The notes beneath the pieces are model-generated. The model did no database searches. It saw nothing but the letters and a program-made list of their open reading frames with translations, and was not told where the DNA came from. Of a stretch of 64,000 nucleotides of DNA, positions 8,461 to 17,250 are shown one piece after another. Each line of letters starts with the position of its first letter. Positions within the stretch are counted from its first letter, which is position 1. The stretch spans positions 2,804,501-2,868,500 of the forward strand of contig NZ_FLRH01000003.1 in assembly GCF_900089585.1 (NCBI RefSeq), written 5' to 3'. The translations under genes and the position numbers were made by a program. The stretch is from Micromonospora sediminicola. GTDB taxonomy: Bacteria; Actinomycetota; Actinomycetes; Mycobacteriales; Micromonosporaceae.

Positions 8461-10095
8461 TTGCTCGCGTCGCAACTTTCGCTGCATGACATCATCCGCC
8501 GCTACGACGAGCGCACCGTGCTGGCCGGCGTGTCCTTCAGCGTCAAACCGGGCGAGAAGGTCGGCATCATCGGCGACAACGGCGCCGGGAAGTCGACCCT
8601 GCTACGCCTGATCGCCGGAGTGGACCGACCCGACAACGGGGACCTGACGGTGATCGCCCCGGGAGGTGTCGGCTACCTGGCCCAGTCGCTGGCGCTGCCG
8701 CCACATTCCTCGGTCCAGGACGCGATCGACCTCATCCTGGCCGACCTCCGCGAGCTCGAGTCGCTGATCATGCACACCGAGGCCGGACTGAACGGTCTGT
8801 CGAGGGCTGAACTCGTCGCCGGCCTGGACCACTACGCCGGGCTGGTCTCCCGTTACGAAGCACGGGGCGGGTACGGGGCGGACACCCGGGTCGAGAAGGC
8901 GTTGCACCGGCTCGGCCTGCCGAATCTGGACCGCACGCGGGCGCTGGGCACCCTGTCCGGTGGGGAGCGCTCCCGGTTGGCGCTGGCTGCCACGCTGGCC
9001 TCCGAGCCGGAATTGCTGTTGCTCGACGAGCCGACCAACGACCTCGATGATCAGGCCGTGGGCTGGCTGGAGGCGCGCCTGCGGCAGCACCGCGGCACAC
9101 TGCTCGCGGTCACCCATGACCGGGAGTTCCTCAGCCGGGTCACCGACACGATCCTGGACGTCGGTCAGGGCAGGGTGACACGCCACGGCGACGGCTACGA
9201 CGGGTACCTGACCACCACGGCCGCCGAACGCCGCCGTCGGCTACAGGAGTACGAAGACTGGCGCCACCAGCTGGTCCGTAACCGTAAGCTCGTTGCCGCG
9301 AACGCGTTCCGTCTGGAAGCGATCCCGCGGAAGGCGCCGATGGCCAAGTTCGGGCACGGCGCCTTCCGTGCCCGCGGCCGTGATCACGGTGCGATGGGAC
9401 GCATCCGCAACGCCAAGGAGCGCATCGAGCGTCTCACGGCAGACCCCGTCGCGCCGCCGCCCGACCCGCTGGTGTTCTCGGCCAGCATCACCGGCGTCGA
9501 CAAGGACGCCCCGGAGACGGTTGCCGAGCTCACCGAGGTTCGCGTCACCGACCGGCTGTACGTGCCGTCACTGCGGATCGGCGGCACGGACCGGCTTCTG
9601 GTCACCGGGCCCAACGGTGCGGGCAAGTCCACCCTCATCCGGGTCCTGGCAGGAGAACTGCGCCCGGACCATGGAACGGTACGCACGCAGGGCCGGATCG
9701 GTCACCTGCGGCAGCAGATGACGCCGTGGTCGCCGAACCTGACCGTGCTGGAAGCGTTCGCCGGTGGGCCGGCTGGTGACCCGGACGAACTGCTGTCGCT
9801 GGGCCTGTTTCGTCCGATCGACCTGCGGTTGCGGGTGCGGGAGTTGTCGTACGGACAACTCCGCAGGCTCGAAGTGGCCCGCCTGGTCAGCAAGCCGGTC
9901 GACCTGCTGCTGCTGGACGAGCCGACCAATCACCTCAGCCCTGCTCTGGTCGAGGAGTTGGAGCAGGCGCTGGTCGACTACCCGGGCGCGGTGGTCGTCG
10001 TCACCCACGACCGCCGGATGCGGGCTCGATTCGCCGCCACGCACCTACAGCTACGTGCCGGCCACGTGGAACAACTCAGCGAGAGGACCGGCTGA
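8461..10095 (+). CDS. ABC-F ATPase, probable ribosomal-protection resistance protein
   Basis: 544 residues, two nucleotide-binding domains in one chain and no membrane segments. NBD1: Walker A GDNGAGKST (38-46), signature LSGGERSRL, Walker B LLLLDEPTNDLDD. NBD2: GPNGAGKST, a looser signature LSYGQLRRL, and LLLLDEPTNHLSP. Between them lies a basic interdomain linker with KFGHGAFRARGRDHG, the part that in antibiotic-resistance ABC-F proteins reaches toward the peptidyl-transferase centre. TTG at 8461 was chosen because AGGGGG lies 4 nt upstream and the first residues run straight into the NBD1 fold. Length and layout resemble TlrC/SrmB-type macrolide resistance proteins, but the drug class cannot be told from sequence alone. 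Confidence 0.85.
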   Translation: MLASQLSLHDIIRRYDERTVLAGVSFSVKPGEKVGIIGDNGAGKSTLLRLIAGVDRPDNGDLTVIAPGGVGYLAQSLALPPHSSVQDAIDLILADLRELESLIMHTEAGLNGLSRAELVAGLDHYAGLVSRYEARGGYGADTRVEKALHRLGLPNLDRTRALGTLSGGERSRLALAATLASEPELLLLDEPTNDLDDQAVGWLEARLRQHRGTLLAVTHDREFLSRVTDTILDVGQGRVTRHGDGYDGYLTTTAAERRRRLQEYEDWRHQLVRNRKLVAANAFRLEAIPRKAPMAKFGHGAFRARGRDHGAMGRIRNAKERIERLTADPVAPPPDPLVFSASITGVDKDAPETVAELTEVRVTDRLYVPSLRIGGTDRLLVTGPNGAGKSTLIRVLAGELRPDHGTVRTQGRIGHLRQQMTPWSPNLTVLEAFAGGPAGDPDELLSLGLFRPIDLRLRVRELSYGQLRRLEVARLVSKPVDLLLLDEPTNHLSPALVEELEQALVDYPGAVVVVTHDRRMRARFAATHLQLRAGHVEQLSERTG

Positions 10096-10180
10096 CGCCG
10101 GACCTGCCGCGACGGCGGTGCCATGAGCAGAAGAGAACCTCAGAGGGGAATGGCAAGTAAAGGACACTGACGTCATCATC

Positions 10181-11737
10181 GTGGGCGCCGGTCCGGCGGG
10201 CTTGATGTTGGCCGGGGAAGTGCGCCTGGCCGGAGCCCGAACGGTGGTGCTGGAGCGCCACCCGCAGCCGCGAGACATCCCGAAGGCCAGCGGCCTCGGC
10301 GGGCGGATCCTGGACCTGCTGCGCCACCGGGGAATTCTGCGGCGATTCGAGGAAGCCAGCAGCAATCCCCAGGTGGCCGCTCGATTTCCGTTCGGCACCA
10401 TGCACCTGGACTTCACGCACCTGGCGGATCCGCCGATGCGGGCGATGCCGATTCCGCAGCGGGAGGTCGAGCGACTGCTCGAGGAACGCGCGCGGGAACT
10501 CGGCGCCGACGTCCGTCGCGGACACGACGTGGTCGGGGTGACTCAGAACGATGCCACGGTGACCGCGGACGTGCGTGGACCGAACGGGCCTGACCGAGTG
10601 ACCGCTCGATACCTGGTCGGTTGCGACGGCGGGCGCAGCCGGATCCGCGACCTCGCGGGGATCGCGTTCCCCGGCGTGACCTACCCGGAGGTCAACAGGC
10701 TGGGCCAGGTCACCGTGCCCGACTCGGTGACGGTGCTCGACAACGGCGACATCGACGTTCCCGGACTGGGCCGGATCCGGGCGGGATTCACCCGGACGGA
10801 CCGCGGGGTGTTCGCGTTCGCGATCACCGCCGGCGTCCTGTCCATGCAGATCACCGAGGACGAAACCGCCGAGTACGACGACGACGAACCGCTGACCCTG
10901 ACCGAACTCGCCCAGAGCGCTCGCCGTGTGCTCGGCGCGGACCTTCCCCTGGGGGAACCGATCCGGCTGTCGCGATACACGTTCAAGGATCGGCAGGCCG
11001 AACGCTACCGCCACGGACGGATCATGCTGGCCGGCGACGCAGCCCACCTGTTCCCCGCCACCGGTACGGCACTCACCGTCGGCATGCTCGACACGGTCAA
11101 CCTCGCCTGGAAGCTGGGCGCCGACATCCACGGCTGGGCGCCGGCCGGCCTGCTGGACACGTACCACGACGAGCGTCAGCTCGCCGGCGCACGTGCACAG
11201 CTGCAGACCCGAGCCCAGGCGGCACTGAGGCGCGGACACGACCCGGCCGCCGAAGCGCTCCGGCAGGTCTTCCAGGAACTGGTCGTCGACGAGCCGGCGC
11301 TGCGCCGGATGGGAGCACTCGTCGCCCAAGCCGACGTCCGCTACCCGATGCCGGGTGCCGGCCACCACGCCCTGGCCGGCACCTTCGCACCCGACCTCAC
11401 CCTGCACACCGACCGGGGCACCACCAACGTCGCGGAGCTCATGCACACCGCGCGGCCCGTCTTCCTCGACCTTGCCGACCGCCCCGAGCTGCGCCAGATT
11501 GCCGGCGACTGGGTCGCTCGCGTCGACATCCGCACCGCGAAGACTGACACCCCGCCAGCAGACGCCCTCCTGATCCGTCCCGACGGGCATGTCGCCTGGG
11601 CCGCGACGCTCGACGAACCCACCGCCACCGCCGGGGCCACGTTGCGAGACGCGCTCTCCCGCTGGTTCGGCACACCGCCAATGAGCAGGGGAGTGCCAGC
11701 TCTCGCGGACGGCTGCTCGAACGGACCGGCGTCGTGA
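10181..11737 (+). CDS. FAD-dependent monooxygenase, rifampicin-monooxygenase-like
   Basis: About 518 residues of a PheA/TetX-type flavoprotein monooxygenase. The GxGxxG of the FAD fold (GAGPAGLMLAGEV) is at the extreme N-terminus, YLVGCDGGRSRIR is the mid GD motif, and the second FAD motif GRIMLAGDAAHLFPATG is intact. The thioredoxin-like C-terminal domain ends ALLIRPDGHVAWA, as in Rox-type enzymes. The first beta strand (KDTDVIIV) is encoded just upstream in frame, but no ATG/GTG/TTG precedes it. Ahead of it stand AGAGGGGAA (10142-10150) and a GTA codon at 10157. The true start is therefore either a mutated start codon or the GTG at 10181, which would remove the strand. It follows the ABC-F gene and probably inactivates a drug by hydroxylation. 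Confidence 0.85.
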   Translation: MGAGPAGLMLAGEVRLAGARTVVLERHPQPRDIPKASGLGGRILDLLRHRGILRRFEEASSNPQVAARFPFGTMHLDFTHLADPPMRAMPIPQREVERLLEERARELGADVRRGHDVVGVTQNDATVTADVRGPNGPDRVTARYLVGCDGGRSRIRDLAGIAFPGVTYPEVNRLGQVTVPDSVTVLDNGDIDVPGLGRIRAGFTRTDRGVFAFAITAGVLSMQITEDETAEYDDDEPLTLTELAQSARRVLGADLPLGEPIRLSRYTFKDRQAERYRHGRIMLAGDAAHLFPATGTALTVGMLDTVNLAWKLGADIHGWAPAGLLDTYHDERQLAGARAQLQTRAQAALRRGHDPAAEALRQVFQELVVDEPALRRMGALVAQADVRYPMPGAGHHALAGTFAPDLTLHTDRGTTNVAELMHTARPVFLDLADRPELRQIAGDWVARVDIRTAKTDTPPADALLIRPDGHVAWAATLDEPTATAGATLRDALSRWFGTPPMSRGVPALADGCSNGPAS

Positions 11738-11843
11738 AGGTGGTACGGACGCACAGGGTGCGGGGACATCCGGGGGTTCGGTTACCCGCGTCGATCGCCC
11801 TGTTCCACCCGGCACCGCGCGGTCGGGTCGAGGGAAGTGCCGG

Positions 11844-13124
11844 ATGACCTCTGACCTGCGGAGGTTGCCGGTCGGGTTCGGGCGGCTGTGGGCTGCACAG
11901 ACGGTGTCCTCGCTCGGTGACGGGGTCTCGCACGCCGCGCTGCCGCTGCTCGCGTTGATGGTGACGCGGGACCCGATGGCGCTCGCCGTCGTCACGGCCG
12001 CCGGGACACTGCCATGGCTGCTCTTCGGGGTGCTCGGCGGTGCGCTGGTGGACCGCTGGGACCGCCGACGCACGATGTGGGTCACGGACGCGGCGCGTGC
12101 GGTGTCGCTTGCGATTCCGGCGGCGGCAGCCGCGTTCGACGTCCTGAACGTTCCGCTGCTCGCGGCCGTCGCCTTTCTGCTCGGCCTCGGCGGACTCCTC
12201 TTCGACACCGCCGCCACCGCCTATCTGCCGGAACTGCTCGGCCGCGACCCCGCACTCCTGGAGCGAGCCAACTCTCGCCTACGGGGTGCCCAGACCGCCA
12301 TGTCCGGCTTCGCGGGGCCGCCCGCGGGCAGTGCGCTGCTCGCGCTCGGGCGGGCGGTTCCGCTGCTCGCCGACGCGGTGTCGTTCGTACTCTCCGCACT
12401 GCTCGTTCGGTCGCTGCCCGCCGTGTCCCGGCCCGTGCCGCAGGCCCGCGAATCGCTGCTCCGGCAGGGCGGGCCGGAGCAGCGTACGTCTTCCGGAACC
12501 GGTTGCTGCTCGGGCTCGCCTTGCGCCCGGCGGTCGGGAACGTCGCCTTCCTCGCGGTGGGGACCGTCCTCGCCCTCTTCGCACACGACCGTCTCGGCAT
12601 CGACACCTACGGCTTCGGCCTGCTCCTTACGGCAGAAGCCACCGGCGGCCTGCTCGGTGCGGGCATCGCCTCACACCTTGGCCGGCGACTCGGCACCGGC
12701 ACCGCACTGACCTGCACAGCCGCCGCCGAAGGGCTTGCCGTCCTGGGCCTGGCCGCAGCCCCGAACCCCTACCTGGCCGGGCTGGCGCTCGCGATCTGCG
12801 GAACCGGCATGGGCGCCACGATGATGCTCGCACCCTCCCTGCGGCAGGCGATCAGTCCCAGCCGCCCTGATGGGCCGCGTCACCTCCACCTCCCGCATGC
12901 TGGCCATGTGCGCCGCCCCGTTCGGAGCCTTTCTCGGCGGCTGGCTGGCCACCACCTTCGACGTACGCACGCCGCTCTACGCCGCCGGTCTCCTCCTCGC
13001 CATGACCGCCGTCACGTCGACCATGACCAGCAACCGCCGGGTCGAGGCGGCGCTCCGTGGCTCTTCCGACCGGGAGAGCCAGACCCAGGACAGCCGCCCC
13101 GCCGACGCGGTCATCGCTGCCTGA
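11844..13124 (+). pseudogene. MFS drug-efflux transporter, two frameshifts
   Basis: The N-terminal part (MTSDLRRLPVGFGRLWAAQT...) up to about 12470 is one frame. The middle (YVFRNRLLLGLALRPAVG... to SLRQAIS) continues in a second frame until about 12866, and the end (LMGRVTSTSRMLAMCAAPFG...) returns to the first. Joined, they give about 427 residues, the length of a 12-helix MFS transporter of the macrolide-efflux/enterobactin-exporter-like type. The motif-A-like loop DRWDRRRTMWVTD is between helices 2 and 3. The two shifts compensate (one base lost, one gained), which is what two independent errors or mutations would look like. If real, the protein is dead. Confidence 0.8.
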
Positions 13125-13143
13125 ACTGCCGGAAAGGCATCAG

Positions 13144-13944
13144 ATGCTCTACTCGACCGCACGCGTCGTCACCGACCGCCCCCACCGCCACCTCAAGCAT
13201 CTGGTCTCACACATGGGGCGCAAGGTGCCCACCAAACTCGACGAGGAACGCGGGTCCATCTCCTTCAGCGTCGGCAGCTGCCTGCTCGTGCCCTCGACCG
13301 CCCACCTCGACCTGATCGTCAGAGCCGACGCGGCGGACGACATCGCGGCGGTGGCGGACACCATCACCCGCCACCTGCTGCGATTCGCGACCAGGGATCC
13401 GCTCACCGTCGACTGGCTGCCCCTGGTGCGACCCGCCACGACCGAGGACGACGCCGCTCTCCTCACCCTCGACCGGTCGGCGTGGACCGTCGGGTCGGAA
13501 CTACCCTCCACCCGCGCCGAGCAGCGAACGGCCTACTTCAACGAACGACGGAGGCCCGAAACGCACCTGGTCGCCGCGCTCGGCGGCCAGCTCGTCGGCA
13601 CCGTGAGCACCCACCGGACGGTGCAGTTCCCGGAGGGGGCTCACGTCTTCGGCCTGTGGAATTTGATGGTGGCCGAGCAGGCCCGTCGTATGAGTATCGC
13701 TTCGGCCCTGCTCTCGGCCGCCGAACGTCTCGCCGGTTCACACGGTGTGAAGAAAATCGGACTGCGCGTCCTGGAGACCAACACCGGCGCCATCCGGCTC
13801 TACGAACAGCACGGTTATGTCGTCGAAGGCCGACACGCCGACGAGTTCCTGATCGACGGCGCCTACGTCGACGACATCAGCCTGGGTAAGTTGTTGGTAC
13901 GGGGCTTCCACGTTTCTCCAGCCAGAGCGGAAGTGGCATCCTGA
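13144..13944 (+). CDS. DUF2218-GNAT fusion protein
   Basis: 266 residues with two parts. Residues 1-95 match DUF2218 (MLYSTARVVTDRPHRHLKHL, then KVPTKLDEERGSISFSVGSC), a small domain often associated with siderophore or iron-uptake genes. Residues about 98-265 are a GNAT acetyltransferase: VRPATTEDDAAL at the start, an acetyl-CoA loop with ARRMSIASALLSAAERLA (the usual Q/RxxGxG/A is degenerate), and the end IRLYEQHGYVVEGR. ATG at 13144 has GGAAAGG upstream. The stop overlaps the first bases of the 182-bp repeat. It closes the resistance-like block, and the substrate is unknown. Confidence 0.8.
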   Translation: MLYSTARVVTDRPHRHLKHLVSHMGRKVPTKLDEERGSISFSVGSCLLVPSTAHLDLIVRADAADDIAAVADTITRHLLRFATRDPLTVDWLPLVRPATTEDDAALLTLDRSAWTVGSELPSTRAEQRTAYFNERRRPETHLVAALGGQLVGTVSTHRTVQFPEGAHVFGLWNLMVAEQARRMSIASALLSAAERLAGSHGVKKIGLRVLETNTGAIRLYEQHGYVVEGRHADEFLIDGAYVDDISLGKLLVRGFHVSPARAEVAS

Positions 13945-14304
13945 TTCACAGCGGAGTGCTCCGGGCGCACGCCGCAGCGTGCGCGGCGCGTGGCCTCGGG
14001 TCGACCACAACCAGGCCAGTGCCGGCGACGACAGCTGCGAACAGTAGCGCCAACCGTCGCTGAATTGCCCTCCGCTGCGCGGTCACCAAGGAGCACACGC
14101 CAGGACAGGCGCGGCGGGCTGGCTGATTCACAGCGGAGTGCTCCGGGCGCACGCCGCAGCGTGCGCGGCGCGTGGCCTCGGGTCGACCACAACCAGGCCA
14201 GTGCCGGCGACGACAGCTGCGAACAGTAGCGCCAACCGTCGCTGAATTGCCCTCCGCTGCGCGGTCACCAAGGAGCACACGCCAGGACAGGCGCGGCGGG
14301 CTGG
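13941..14304. repeat. Perfect 182-bp tandem duplication
   Basis: Bases 13941-14122 and 14123-14304 appear identical and abut directly. The first copy begins inside the stop codon of the DUF2218-GNAT gene. On the minus strand each copy holds the same 46-residue frame (GTG at 14086 and at 14268) with a signal-peptide look: basic start, LALLFAAVVAGTGLVVV, then AHAA. No Shine-Dalgarno precedes it, so expression is doubtful. Perfect identity implies a recent event. Confidence 0.9.
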
Positions 14305-14622
14305 GCGCCGGTGGCGGACAGGATTGAGGTTTCTCCAGAATGTCGCACACTGAGTCCCGCTCGACTGCGCCGTCACCTCCGCGAGAAACTCGAGCCACGC
14401 ACGCATCCACCCTCTGTAAGTTCGCGACAACGTCACGGACCGCGCCGCCTTTGGCCGAGATCACAAGAGTGATCCCGAGCGCGCAGCGTGAGTGAACGGT
14501 CCGAGCAGGGGCGCAGCACGAAAATCGGACCCCGTCGCCACCTCACCTCTGCGGTGTTCGCGGTCGGCTCCGCGATAGTCTGCAACGGATGAAGCTGTCG
14601 GCTCGAAGATGAGGTTTGCCCG
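14305..14622. other. Intergenic stretch, no gene recognised
   Basis: 318 bases between the tandem duplication and the DUF6036 pair. Minus-strand frames cross it and run into the repeat, but show no family signature. No terminator or tRNA was seen. It presumably carries the promoter of the 14623 operon. Confidence 0.5.
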
Positions 14623-15009
14623 ATGGGTTCCAGCTACGAACCGATGAGTCTGGCCAGGCTCGCCACCCACCTGACATCCGCGGACACCGACCAGACTCGC
14701 TGGAAGCTCGTATGGGAGTTCCTCGAGGAGTACCGCTGGGAACCCGCAGAAACCAGGGTCGACCTGTTGAGCGAGGAGCCCCGGCTGACTGGGGACTCTC
14801 GGTGGGATGCGCTACTTGCCGCAGTCGCGGAGCACCTGCTGGCTCAGGCAGATCTTGCTCCGCCCGCATGGGTCGACGCGCGTGTGCTGCGGCGGGCGTG
14901 GTTCCCGGCCGAACTGGCCATCCACCGGGCCGACGCCCTGGCATGGGCGCCGGCTGCATTTCGAAAGCATGGCGTGTACCTGTCCGTTCACGACCTGGCG
15001 GCGGCGTGA
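14623..15009 (+). CDS. Small helical protein paired with DUF6036 nucleotidyltransferase
   Basis: 128 residues, mostly helical, rich in Trp and Arg: RWKLVWEFLEEYRWEP, then SRWDALLAAVAEHLLAQ and a C-terminal ALAWAPAAFRKHGVYLS. I recall homologues always beside a DUF6036 gene in actinomycetes, but cannot assign a named family. Its TGA overlaps the GTG of the next gene by four bases, so they are coupled. By position it is the likely antitoxin or partner of a two-gene toxin-antitoxin-like module; that role is inference. Confidence 0.75.
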   Translation: MGSSYEPMSLARLATHLTSADTDQTRWKLVWEFLEEYRWEPAETRVDLLSEEPRLTGDSRWDALLAAVAEHLLAQADLAPPAWVDARVLRRAWFPAELAIHRADALAWAPAAFRKHGVYLSVHDLAAA

Positions 15010-15533
15010 GCGGGTCAGGCGGCGTCCTGATGGGGCGCGCGGAGCTCGAACGGGCATTTGCTCGCCTGGGCGAGCGGCTTGTCCGCCGCGGGGTCGTCGC
15101 CGACATCTTCGTTGTGGGTGGTGCTGCGATGGCGCTCGCTTACGATGCGAAACGGGTGACCAGGGACGTCGATGCGATGTTCGTCCCGCACGGTGTCGTC
15201 CTCGACGAGGCGCGTGCGGTGGCCGATGAACTCGGACTGCCGACGTGGTGGCTCAACGAGCAGGCCAGCGTGTATGTCTCCGGCAAGGACGACCCAGGCA
15301 GGCGGCGGGTCTTCGACCACCTCGGCCTGCGCGTGATGGCGGCCTCGCCGGAGCATATCTTCGCAATGAAGGCGCTCGCGGCGCGGGCCCGCGACGTGGA
15401 CGACCTTCGGACCCTGGCAGCGTTGGCCAAGGTGGCGACAGTGGATGACGCCCTACGTCTGTGCAGCGACTTCTACCCTGACGAGATTGTTTCGCCGCGG
15501 GCCATGGGAGTCATCCGCGAACTGTTCGAGTAG
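15006..15533 (+). CDS. DUF6036-family nucleotidyltransferase
   Basis: 175 residues. The core (DIFVVGGAAMALAYDAKRVT, then RDVDAMFVP) has the G-G-A-x(n)-D-x-D arrangement of the nucleotidyltransferase-fold proteins grouped with AbiEii/MenT-like toxins and DUF6036. The Asp pair that would bind metal is present. The later part, LGLRVMAASPEHIFAMKALAARARDVDDLR, is the usual helical half in which a Lys and the D-D-L-R segment are conserved. GTG at 15006 overlaps the previous stop. Coupling to a small upstream gene suggests a toxin-antitoxin pair or a phage-defence module; the substrate (tRNA or protein) is unknown. Confidence 0.8.
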   Translation: MSGSGGVLMGRAELERAFARLGERLVRRGVVADIFVVGGAAMALAYDAKRVTRDVDAMFVPHGVVLDEARAVADELGLPTWWLNEQASVYVSGKDDPGRRRVFDHLGLRVMAASPEHIFAMKALAARARDVDDLRTLAALAKVATVDDALRLCSDFYPDEIVSPRAMGVIRELFE

Positions 15534-15589
15534 GTCGAGCACTTCCGTCAAGTGCGTAAAGAACACCGATAGTACCGGTCTGCAAATGG

Positions 15590-15793
15590 TTGCCTGCGTA
15601 CTTCGGCCACCACTGGAGCGAGTTGACCGAATCTGTTGCGGTTTGGGGCCAGCCACCGAGAGGCAGGATCCGTTCACTGTTTCACCTGCACGAGTGTTCA
15701 GCGACGACGTGGCGGTCTCTAGATATCGAGTCCGGGGCCATACTGCTGGGTCGGTGGATGCTTGCGTGGCCGCGCCGCGAACACCAGCCGAAG
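15590..15793 (+). pseudogene. ORF interrupted by the IS3 element
   Basis: A frame open from about 15560 (TTG at 15590; PAYFGHHWSELTESVAVWGQ, and later ECSATTWRSLDIES) reaches the left end of the IS3 element in phase. If the element and one copy of the AAG target are removed, the frame continues without a break from 17066 to a TGA near 17203, for about 45 more codons. This makes an uninterrupted reading frame of roughly 114 codons before insertion. I do not recognise the protein. It may be chance, but the clean join is suggestive. Confidence 0.35.
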
Positions 15794-15861
15794 GGGTCTG
15801 CTGCACCGATAGGTGACATCTGAGATGGCTTGCCCTGCGGGCAGGCTGGAAGGATGTCGCT

Positions 15862-16170
15862 GTGCCCAAGCCCTACCCCAGAGAGTTCCGCGATGACGTC
15901 GTGCGTGTCGCTCGCGACCGCGAGCCAGGCGTGACCGTCGAGCAGATCGCCAAGGACTTCGGGGTCCACCCGATGACGCTGTTCAAGTGGCTGCGCCAGG
16001 CCGACATCGACGCTGGCGTCATGCCGGGGACGGCCAGCGATGAGTCGGCCGAGCTACGCGAGGCGCGCAAGCGGATCCGGTTGTTGGAGCAGGAGAACGA
16101 GGTCCTGCGCCGGGCCGCTGCCTACCTGTCGCAGGCGCATCTGCCGGGAAAAGGCTCTACCCGCTCGTGA
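15862..16170 (+). CDS. IS3-family transposase OrfA
   Basis: 102 residues, the DNA-binding half of the IS3 transposase. An HTH of the Tnp_1 type covers residues about 1-55 (MPKPYPREFRDDVVRVARDR, later DFGVHPMTLFKWLRQADI) and a leucine-zipper-like coil follows (LREARKRIRLLEQENEVLRR). Near the end the codons GGA AAA GGC give the slip sequence at which ribosomes move to the -1 frame to make the OrfAB transposase; the alternative frame reads RLYPLVSELAADG. It ends with a TGA overlapping the GTG of orfB. Confidence 0.92.
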   Translation: MPKPYPREFRDDVVRVARDREPGVTVEQIAKDFGVHPMTLFKWLRQADIDAGVMPGTASDESAELREARKRIRLLEQENEVLRRAAAYLSQAHLPGKGSTRS

Positions 16171-17030
16171 GCGAGCTGGCCGCCGACGGGATCCCCGTGG
16201 CGGTGACGTGCCGGGTATTGAACATCGCTCGCCAGCCCTACTACCGGTGGCTGGCCCGACCGGTCACCATCGCCGACCTGGTGGCGGCGTACCGGGCCAA
16301 CGCGTTGTTCGACGCCCACCGCGACGATCCGGAGTTCGGCTACCGGTTCCTGGTCGACGAGGCCCGCGACGCCGGGCAGCCGATGGCCGACCGCACCGCG
16401 TGGCGGATCTGCTCCGGCAACGGCTGGTGGAGCGCCTTCGGCAAGCGCAAGCGTCGGGGTAAGGGCGGCAAGGTCGGCCCGCCGGTGCACGACGACCTGG
16501 TCCGGCGGAATTTCACCGCCGACGGCCCGAACCGGCTGTGGCTGGCCGACATCACCGAGCACCACACCGCCGAGGGCAAGCTCTACCTGTGCGCGATCAA
16601 GGACGTCTGGTCCCACCGCATCGTCGGCTACTCCATCGACTCGCGGATGAAGTCCCGCCTGGCCGTCGCCGCACTGGACAACGCCGCAGCCAGACGCGGT
16701 GACCTGGCCGGCTGCATCCTGCACACCGACCGCGGATCCCAATTCCGTTCCAGGAAATTCGTCCGAGCCCTCCACCGCCACCGGATGGCCGGATCGATGG
16801 GCCGTGTCGGCGCCGCCGGCGACAACGCCGCCATGGAATCCTTCTTCGGCCTCCTGCAGAACAACGTCCTCAACCGACGATCATGGACCACCCGCCAGCA
16901 ACTACGGATCGCGATCGTGACCTGGATCGAACGGACCTACCACCGCCGCCGACGCCAACGGTCACTGTCCCGATTGACCCCCGTTGAATTCGAGACCATC
17001 ATGCACCCACCGGCCAGTCAGGCCGCGTGA
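16167..17030 (+). CDS. IS3-family transposase OrfB, DDE integrase
   Basis: 287 residues, the catalytic half, made mainly as a fusion by -1 frameshifting from orfA. HTH_21 (ALFDAHRDDPEFGYRFLVDE) is followed by the rve integrase core with all three acidic residues: Asp in WLADITEH, Asp in CILHTDRGSQF, and Glu in NAAMESFFGLLQ, 35 residues after the second Asp as in DD(35)E enzymes. The last part, Y.RRRRQRSLSRLTPVEFE, is standard for IS3. No defect is visible. Confidence 0.93.
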   Translation: MSELAADGIPVAVTCRVLNIARQPYYRWLARPVTIADLVAAYRANALFDAHRDDPEFGYRFLVDEARDAGQPMADRTAWRICSGNGWWSAFGKRKRRGKGGKVGPPVHDDLVRRNFTADGPNRLWLADITEHHTAEGKLYLCAIKDVWSHRIVGYSIDSRMKSRLAVAALDNAAARRGDLAGCILHTDRGSQFRSRKFVRALHRHRMAGSMGRVGAAGDNAAMESFFGLLQNNVLNRRSWTTRQQLRIAIVTWIERTYHRRRRQRSLSRLTPVEFETIMHPPASQAA

Positions 17031-17173
17031 CTACGCCTGTCACCTGCCGGTGCAGCAGACCCAAGGCCAAAAATAGAGTTGCAGCTGACGCCCCGAATAG
17101 TATGGCTGCCGCATTGGGCTCGGCCTGGCGCGAACGCTTATCCGGCGCTCTCCTTGATGCTTTCATCAATGTA

Positions 17174-17250
17174 GAACCGTCCGGACCCGCTGCGTCGGGT
17201 TGAACGGGTGTCGGCGGAGTGTCCGGCTCGGCGAGCAGGCGTGTGCCGCC
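17174..17250. repeat. Dispersed 77-bp repeat, copy 1
   Basis: Shares about 85% of its bases, with one 1-base gap, with 54713-54788. Example core shared by both: TGAACGGGTGTC and CGGCGAGCAGGC. On the minus strand both copies can be read as LLAEPD...PTPVQPDAAGPD, so they probably derive from the end of one gene family. Here the frame belongs to a 100-codon minus-strand ORF (to 17301) that runs into the IS3 element. Confidence 0.55.

Larger units (their letters stand above)
15794..17062. mobile_element. Complete IS3-family insertion sequence, 1269 bp
   Basis: Imperfect 25-bp inverted repeats, 23 matches: left GGGTCTGCTGCACCGATAGG at 15794 onward, and the right end complementary down from 17062. 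Flanks are AAG at 15791-15793 and AAG at 17063-17065, the 3-bp target duplication expected for IS3. Inside are overlapping orfA and orfB with an AAAAG slip site. Nothing is disrupted, so it may still be mobile. Confidence 0.92.

Noticed and set aside
10076..12217. 713-residue minus-strand ORF
   Set aside because: Antisense to the flavin monooxygenase with its FAD motifs; no recognisable domain.
13941..14304. CRISPR array or satellite
   Set aside because: Only two units, each 182 bp with no short repeat/spacer alternation; a simple tandem duplication.
13946..14464. 172-residue minus-strand ORF over the tandem repeat
   Set aside because: It is created by reading twice through the repeat; no start signal or family, and the first 50 residues match nothing I know.
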